Shown: piece by piece, positions 56,901 to 64,000 of the stretch
How positions within the stretch are numbered: the stretch's first letter is position 1
How the letters are laid out: each line of letters begins with the position of its first letter
NCBI GenBank assembly: GCA_012845835.1
Contig: JABAKD010000014.1
Coordinates: 7,033,574 to 7,097,573 of the forward strand
Length of the DNA stretch: 64,000 bases
Origin: Undaria pinnatifida
Taxonomy: Eukaryota > Sar > Phaeophyceae > Laminariales > Alariaceae
Reading direction: 5' to 3'
The notes under the pieces: generated by a model
Database searches by the model: none
The model's input: only the letters and a program-made list of their open reading frames with translations
Told to the model about the DNA's origin: nothing
Program-made: the position numbers and the translations under genes

Positions 56901-58680
56901 CGCGAAGCGCGCAGCGCTGAGCCTTTTTTTCTCGGTTTTCCGAGGAAAAAAGCCTTTTCATATCGGATCGTGTACGGGGTCGGGTGCCTTGAACGACTTT
57001 CTCTGATTGTGTATGTGTTTGTGTGTATGCGTAAGTCAACTTTTTTCTCGGCCACGTTTGTCCACCGGACTCAACGTACACGGCACCAAGGCCAGTCCCG
57101 ACGGGTCCCGTGCACGCACAAATAACAGACAACTCTTCTCGAACTGGTTTCGCTGTAAGTCCTCGAGAGTTCGTCGAGGCAGGTGCGGAAACGTGTGTTT
57201 TCACCGCCATCAAAACTGGGTTCCTATAACTTTTTTTTGAGTTTCGAAATCATCGTACCAACGCACCAGAACTGAGGAACACTGCTAACCGCGTCATCTG
57301 TCCAATAATCGACAGCACGTGATGAAACGGCCATTTTTTCATTTTCGAAAATTCGATTTTACTGAGAAAAAAACAAGCAGAGCTGGTTCCGGCGCACATA
57401 TAATACCCGAGTAACCGCCGCACGATATACCGACACGAGCTCACAAGCTCGTCGGGATAAGCCCACAATGCCCGCAAGCCCACAAGCTCGTCGAGAATAA
57501 GCCCTCAGTACCCACAAGCGCACAAGCGCGTCGAGAACAACAGCAACAGAATATCTCCGCCATCAAACCCTTTTCGTTCGGAATACCAGAAGAAGCAGTG
57601 ACGTCGAACCTACGGGTACACCCTCAAATATAATCGCGGTACAACGCTCTCGGCGACCTGTCCAACCCAGACGTGTGGCCGCGCCGCGTAAATGTTTATG
57701 AGAGCAGCTTCAACAGAACGAATCCGCAATTGGTTCTGGGACGCGTTCAATGCCAATACATTACAAGGAACTTCATAAATGATGCATCGCAGATATGACT
57801 ACTGCGGGTATCTAGGTCGCGCCTCATTACCACCAATTACTAGGATCTATCGATAGACACCTTTCGCAATCTATTGTCGCATCTATTGTCGCAGACAATG
57901 CACTTCGATAGTTTCCCCCCTTGTCTAATGTCACCGAGAATATATTATAAAACTATAAAATACACTCCAGGTGTGAGATCGAAGATTTTTGTCGAAACTC
58001 ATCTTTGCGAGCCGTGAGTGATACTCCGATCGCGCGTATTACTGTGTATGTCCTCATTAAGGATATAGATCGACGACTACCCTTGGAACTACAGTGCAGC
58101 TTGTACCAGGGTCAACAGGGTGATGCCAGTCATTCTGTGCGCGGGAACTATAAAACCCGTTTTTGAGGGGGACAAAGTCTGACAGCTGTGGAAAGAAATT
58201 CATCAGTTTATCAAGTGTATACTATAAGTTGTATAACCGTTGAGGGAAGGGCGGATATTTTATGGACGTGGGGGGCTGGGTTTGAACAAGAGGGAGCAGG
58301 GGGGGGGGGGGGGGGGGGGGCATCTCAATCTGTGCGCGGAAACTATAAGTCCTTTAAGGGGACAAATCTGACGGTTGTGGAAGGAATGCATCAGGTAATC
58401 ATGTATATCCTGTAAGTCGTACTACCAGTGAGGAGAGGGCGGAGTGTTCGAAGGGGTGGTGGTGGGGGTGGGGGGCGGGGCGGAGGGGATTTCCAGCAGC
58501 TTTAGGTCGCATAGATGTAGGGGCTTGCTATACGCGTGGTGCTAGGTCTAGGCGATAGTGCGGGTGGTAGGGAAGGAGGGGGCGTTGGGGGGGAGGGGGG
58601 GGGCTGGATTGCAGCTACGGCATGGATGGCCAGAAAGATAATGAGGTGATATCAACTGCCTGGTAGTGTTCAGTCCGGTC

Positions 58681-58975
58681 GTCCCGGTGGCGTATCAGGT
58701 TATCCTCGAGCCTGGTATAGATCAGTTTCATGAGATCGAGCACCGCCGAGTGCATACTCGTATAAATTCGTGGGGACTTTTCCTTGTGCACAAATTGACT
58801 TGCGGAAAGCGCGAGAGCGTGAGTTGGCAACACTCGATGAAAAATCGAAGAGCAGTGGGATTGCTGAACCCTATGCGCAATAAAAATTGAACGCAAAAAC
58901 CGGGGGGGAGAAGGAACGATACCTGCGAAAACGGCTTGTCCAGAAGATGGAAAGTAAAAGTGTGACAAAAAATAA
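58681..58975 (+). mobile_element. SINE-2 copy b, nested in the L-family element
   Basis: Head GGCGTATCAGGTTATCCTCG, the ATAAATTCGTGGGGACTTTT stretch, then the A-rich tail AAAAATAAAATAAAA. It interrupts the L interior between GTAGTGTT and TACTCTGG. Confidence 0.88.
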
Positions 58976-60187
58976 AATAAAATACTCTGGAAGATTTTGA
59001 TTTTAGGTGGGGCGTTTGAACAAGAGGGAGCGGGTGAAAGGAGGGAAGGGACGAATTGGAGTTACGGCATGGATGGCTAGAGAGATAATGAAGTACAGCC
59101 TGGTAGTGTTTGATATTCTGGCAGATTTAGTTTTTAGGTGGGGCGTTTGAACAAGAGGGATCGGGGGAGGGGGCGGGGGGGGGGGCGGGGGCGGGACAAC
59201 TCAATCTGTGCGCGGAAACTATTAATCCTTTAAGGGAACAAATCTGACGGTTATGGAAGGAATGCATCAGTTTATATCACCTGCCTGGTATAGTTTATTA
59301 TTTTAGCAGATTTTATGTTATTAATAGTGTGGTATACAAAACAATTCTTAGGTGTGGTATACAAAACAATCCTTAGGTGTGGTATACAATATGTTGTAGC
59401 TTCGTGGTGTTTCATTGTACATGGATCGCAAGGAAGACGGATTCAATCGATAGGTGCAATGTAGTTACCATGATTTTACCGTGCCGATGTGGGGCTCTAA
59501 GGTCGCCAATTATAAGACAGAGATACATAGTACAAAATGCAACAATCGAGGTGATGTGGTCATGCAATGTCACCACCATTGAGCACGAGGGGGAGAAGTG
59601 CATATCGTCAGTGTTTTGAAAGGAATGCTTGATGCACCCGCGCTCAATTACGTTACTTCGTTAGGCATATGCTACTTCGTTTGGCAGAGGTTGGGAGGCG
59701 GTCATGCAGACGATAGGTACGAAATACCCTAGGTAATTGGTTGGTAGTGTGGTCTACCGCAATTTTAACATACCTGCCTGTACTCCCCTTCTACATTATT
59801 ATTAGCTAAGTCACATTATTATTAGCTAATGTAATATTATACGCCCTTGATTTTACCGTACCGATAAGGGGCTCTGAGGTCGCCAATTCTAAGACAGAGA
59901 TACATATTACAAATACAGCAAACGAGGTGATGTGGTCATGCAATGTCACCACCATTGAACACGAGGGGGAGGAGTGCAGATCGTCAGTGTTTTGAAGGGG
60001 AACGCTTGATGTGCATGCGCTCAATTGCGTTACTTCGTTAGGCACATGCTACTTTGTTTGGCAGAGGTTGTCAGGCGATCATGCAGACGGCAGGTAGGCA
60101 CGAAATACCCTGCGTAATAGGTTTGTAGTGTGATCTACCGCAATTTTACATATATATCCGCCCCCCCTCCCCTCCTCCCCCCCTCGC

Positions 60188-60212
60188 CCCCCCCCCCCCC
60201 CCCCCCCCCCCC
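60188..60212 (+). repeat. Poly-C run (about 23)
   Basis: In the right arm of the L-family element. The left arm has a run of about 22 G near 58299-58320 at the matching place. Confidence 0.9.
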
Positions 60213-61125
60213 GTCCTCACCCCCGCTCTCTTTTGATCAAAACCAGGCCCCCACGTTCTTCAAAACTCCGCCCTCCCCTCCCCAGTTATTCGGCTTACAG
60301 GATTTACTTGATAAACGGATGCATTTCCTTCCACAGCTGTCAGATTTTGCCCCCCTCAGAAACGGGTTTTATAGTTTCCGCGCACAGACTGCCTAACATC
60401 ACCCTGTTGACCCTGATAGCTACACTGTAGTTGCAAGGGGAGTCGCCGACCTATATCCTTAATGAGGACACACAACCCGTAATACGCGCGATCGGAGTAT
60501 CACACACAGCTTGCAAAGAAGAGTTTCGAACAAACATGCGATCTCACAGCTGGAGTGTAATTTTATTCTTGTAATATATCTGCCTGTACTTCCTTTTCAC
60601 ATTATTATCATCTACGAGTACGAGGTAATGTACGATTATACGCCCTGTTTTTTCCCCATGTCGTCGAAGATGTTGTGGTCCTGTACATTCCGCGTCCACG
60701 TCTGATGCTCGTGTTAGTGGTGCTCGCGAAAAGATGCCCTAGCGTGTAGTGGATGATCGCTGAGTGGTGCTCCTTTCCTTTTTCACACCAGGTGAGTATA
60801 TAAACATATATAAAATCATTCCTTGGTGTCATGGACTTTGGTCCGGAGTTTTTTGTCTCGGCCTAAGTATGCGATTCGCGGAACTGGAATTCTCGGTCGA
60901 ATATGGCTTGGTTCGAGCGCCGCCTTTGGGCGGCGGCTCCAACGCCCCTCGCCCTGCCGTGTCCGTTCCGCACATCGACGTGAACGCGGACGGGCGCCGA
61001 GCGAGACGAGCGAGTGTCGAGGAGGAATTTTGGAAAAATTGTTGAATCTTAATGGCTGCAACGCCTGAATGATTAACAAAATTGGCATCATTTCCAAACG
61101 GTACGTGATTATGTTTGGAATTTTG

Positions 61126-61828
61126 TGTACCGGGTGAGAACAGCAGTATGTACGGCGAGCATGAACGCCAACTGACGGCATTGATTGGCAAACACACAAC
61201 ATCAGGTGCATGCAGCAGCAGTAGCCGAAGGGCGAAACTTCTAGCACATACTGCAGCAACTACTAATAGTAGCAACCAGAACCACAACAGATAGCTCAAA
61301 GTGCAGTACGAGTGCAGTTGGCAAGTTTAGTCGTACACGCATCACTGTCCAATAGTCTATATATAACAGCATCTCAAGCAGGTAGAAGAGCCGTCTCTTC
61401 GGCCTTTGGCCTTGGCTTTAGCACGGCCGCTGACACTCCAGGCAGCCTCTGCTATAGGCATGAACGAGTGCGGTTGATTCGCAGCGAACTATCCCGCTGT
61501 GCTCGCCTCTATGTGGCCATTGTCCATGCCATTTCATGTCACCTCCCTTCTGTTTTGAGCTCGTCGTCGTGCCGTCGAGGTACGAGGAAACCCGTACGTA
61601 CTGGGTGAGAACAGCAGTATGTACGACGAGCATGAACGCCAACTGACGGCATTGATTGGCAAACACACAACATCAGGTGCAGCAGCAGTAGCCGAAGGGC
61701 GAAACTTCTAGCACACTCGTACAGCAGCAACTAGTAGCAACCAGAACCACAGCAGATAGCTCAAAGTGCAGTACGAGTGCCGTTGGCAAGTTTAGTCGTA
61801 CACGCATCACTCTGTCCGATATATAACA
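61126..61828 (+). mobile_element. TRIM-like direct repeats (about 243 and 231 bp)
   Basis: 61126-61368 and 61598-61828 are over 90% alike by eye and in the same orientation, flanking about 230 bp with no ORF of note. Both end ATATATAACA/GATATATAACA. They could be LTRs of a miniature LTR element or a simple segmental duplication; no clear primer-binding site or target duplication was seen. Confidence 0.65.
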
Positions 61829-61829
61829 A

Positions 61830-63000
61830 CCGTTTTATGTTCATATTGATGGAGAAAAAAATACCAGGTCGTATTACATTTATTTCCTGTAAGAATGATA
61901 CGTCGTACGAGCGGACGCTCTGATTCTGGTGCCGTGAGACCATCGAGCACACCGCATGTTTTACCCAAACAAGAGCCAACAAGAGGCAGCGCACAGGGGC
62001 CCCCAACACAGAGACACGTGACAACCACGGCCAGCTGTCGGTCGCGTAATTGTCCGGCGGTCCGTGCTTCGGTGGGTGTATCGGAAGTCGTTCGTAGTAC
62101 TGCTGTAGATCGTCGAAAAACCACGTGGCATCAGACGTATTTAAGCCTCGAGGTTAGGTCTTAAGTACTTCCAACTGGAAGAGCTAGGCCATTCGATATT
62201 TCGACCTAACGCATAAAAAAAACCACATGTCTAAAACTCGAAATAGTGGTCTCTTTCAGTACGCATAAAAAGGAAAGCCGAGGAAAGATCAAACTACTTG
62301 AAAATAGACTATGATATTTCTGCACTAATCCAGACGCAGATGGCAAGACGAGGATTTATGTCATCAGTCAGCACATGAGTGGGTGGAAACTTCGAGAAAG
62401 ACCCTCCCCTGCCCATGCTACTGTGCGAGCTTGAACAAACGGCCAAAACAAGTAACTGGTGCCTGACAAAAACATTGAGTGCTTCGTACTCCATACTCGC
62501 TTCATATGTAGGATACCTCGCAGGCGTCTGCCGCCTTCGGTGTGCCTCAGTGTGGCAGTCAGTACAGCAGCACAGCAGGACTGGCCCTCAACCCGGATCA
62601 AATTTCCACCCTCGAAATGTAGGCATTCGCGGGAAAGAGGCAACAGGGTTGTAAACTGCAGCAGCTCCGGCCATGCGCTACGTCGGGAACAAAAAAAAAT
62701 GTGTCATCGAAAAATTAAAGCCTCAGGACGAGAGAGCAGGAGCGCGAGCGCTCGACGAACTATGTCAGAGTCCCAGCTCTCTGACCGCAGAGAATGCCAG
62801 GGTAGGAGGAGTCTCGCGGGCGTTTTCCACCGGCTAGTTGTGCTGTAGTGGGGTTGGCTGTTGGGGTGCTGGTTGTCTGTGTGTTGTGCTGTGTTGTTTT
62901 TGTTTTGTGGTGTGTTGTGCTGTGTTGTTTTTGTTTTGTGGTGTGTTGTGTTGTGTGTGTGCGCTCGATCCTCGTGAATGAACAAGGGCTCCTTTTCAAG
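61830..63000. other. Intergenic, nothing recognised
   Basis: No conserved coding segment. 62875-62960 contains a 33-bp tandem repeat with TGTGTTGTGCTGTGTTG and TTTTTGTTTTGTGG. Confidence 0.5.
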
Positions 63001-63010
63001 CAATAGTTCG

Positions 63011-63326
63011 TTTTTTTTTTTTTTTTTTTTTTAGCGCACTTTCACTTTCCAGCTTCTGGACAAGCCGTGGTCACAGGTGTCATCCCTTCTCCTCCCCGGT
63101 TCTTGCCTTCAATTTTTTATCGCGCATAGGGTTCAGCAATCCCACTGCTCGTCGATTGTTCATCGAATGTTGCTAACTCACGCTCTCGCGCTTTCCGCAA
63201 GTCAATTTGTCCACGAGAAAAAGTCCCAACGAATTTATACGAGTATGCACTCGGCGGGGCTTGAACTCACGAAACTGACCTACACCAGGCTCGAGGATAA
63301 CCTGATACGCCACCGGGGCGACCGGT
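63011..63326 (-). mobile_element. SINE-2 copy c, intact, with poly-A tail and target duplication
   Basis: Minus strand: head CCCCGGTGGCGTATCAGGTT, body as in copies a and b, and a tail of about 22 A (poly-T at 63011-63032). TAGTTCG occurs directly at both borders (63004-63010 and 63327-63333). Confidence 0.9.
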
Positions 63327-63426
63327 TAGTTCGTAGAGGCATGCCGCTCCACGAGAGTAGGACGCCTCTGACCACCGCCAACGTTCCTGATGGTGTTGTA
63401 CACGCAGGTTGATTAACCCGGGTTGG

Positions 63427-63765
63427 GGATACACCAAGCGGCTTGCTAGGTTGAGCGTTGCAATTACTGCGTGGGTGTTGTGCTCTGCTGCTGCTGCAGA
63501 GTGTCTGTTGTTGCCTCGAGCTTTTGTCGTCTGAAATGCTGTTGTTTGCTGGAAAATAGTCGGAAAATTGCTTCAAATATGCACTTGGGCCAAAATGTGC
63601 CCAAGTGCATATTTTGGGAAAATCCACATCTCACCGTGGTCTGCCGTGGTCGTTAGGTCGATAAAATAGACCTATTTTTTAGACAATTTGAAACACGATA
63701 GGGCTTAATTTGGTTTAGAGCCAGAAATATAGGCATATCGTCAGGCTTAAATACGTCTATCGTGC
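63427..63765 (+). repeat. Dispersed repeat, copy 2, with 16-bp hairpin
   Basis: Counterpart of 6-345. It contains a perfect 16-bp stem (63575-63590 and 63599-63614, arm AAATATGCACTTGGGC) around an 8-nt loop. Confidence 0.88.
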
Positions 63766-64000
63766 TGGTGGCAAGACTCGCCAGTAGACCCCCCAAAATT
63801 TATTTACCTTTTCTTTTTCTTGGCCCCATGCACCCATTTATTTCCTTTCCTTTCTCTTCTTTGTTTGTTTCTTTTTTCCAATTGACTTGCGTCTGTTGTG
63901 CGCATGCGTAGTGATAGATACCACGTGTAATATATACGTGGTAGTCTTTCTTGGTTGGCAAGCGGTATAGTCGGTTTTCCCAGGCGCGAGTAATGAGACG

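Larger units (their letters stand above)
57955..60570. mobile_element. L-family element, 2.6 kb, long terminal inverted repeats
   Basis: The left arm (57955-58260) and right arm (60570-60250, inverted) share CACTCCAG-TGTGAGATCG, CCGATCGCGCGTATTAC, CCTCATTAAGGATATAG, GGGTCAACAGGGTGATG and GACAGCTGTGGAA. The interior has subrepeats (GCGCGGAAACTAT), an inserted SINE-2 (58681-58975) and a 378-bp-period tandem duplication (59470-59770, 59845-60150). No transposase ORF. Foldback- or Mutator-like in form. Confidence 0.82.

Noticed and set aside
56875-57213. Minus-strand ORF starting MAVKTHVSAPASTNSRG, possible first exon of a gene or of PRPP synthetase
   Set aside because: No family recognised, no good donor in a phase that would join the PRPP exon, and it runs into microsatellite-like CACACA sequence.
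1-64000. Transposase, reverse transcriptase, integrase or viral genes
   Set aside because: No conserved motifs of these families were found in any frame; all mobile elements here appear non-autonomous.

Overview
This window is eukaryotic nuclear DNA, repeat-rich and gene-poor. There are no operons, no Shine-Dalgarno-spaced ORFs and no long intact ORFs apart from low-complexity ones. Two spliced protein genes could be assembled by hand from short conserved exons with matching splice phases. One is a plant/algal-type ribose-phosphate pyrophosphokinase. The other is a two-repeat Myb/SANT protein with long Gly/Ser/Ala/Pro-rich regions. Small exons in multi-kilobase introns, a GC-AG intron, long homopeptides and an alga-like PRPP synthetase suggest a large algal genome. 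A brown alga or another photosynthetic stramenopile is my best guess, at low confidence; no species can be named from the sequence.

Layout: 1-4798 is repeat-rich intergenic DNA. 4799-19179 (+) is the Myb/SANT gene: 7 exons, with all junction phases closing to one 1362-codon frame; intron 5 alone is 7.4 kb and full of transposon remnants. 19180-26152 lies between two convergent gene ends and holds G-rich low-complexity DNA and transposon ends. 26153-51446 (-) is the PRPP synthetase gene: 9 recognisable exons with about 0.92 kb of coding sequence spread over 25 kb. Its introns carry two SINE families, several MITE families, three copies of a composite GACCCG-bearing repeat and many mini- and microsatellites. 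51447-64000 is upstream intergenic DNA with satellite-like arrays, a 2.6-kb element with long terminal inverted repeats, a young SINE with target duplication and a TRIM-like duplication.

The two genes have no evident joint function (nucleotide precursor synthesis and transcriptional or chromatin regulation). The most unusual signals are non-coding. The 9-bp palindrome TACCWGGTA occurs 14 times where about 0.5 is expected. One MITE family has a perfect or near-perfect hairpin just inside each terminal repeat. A short terminal module is shared by many otherwise different inverted-repeat elements. The introns also contain decayed partial duplicates of PRPP exons. No tRNA, rRNA, CRISPR array, virus or toxin gene was recognised.
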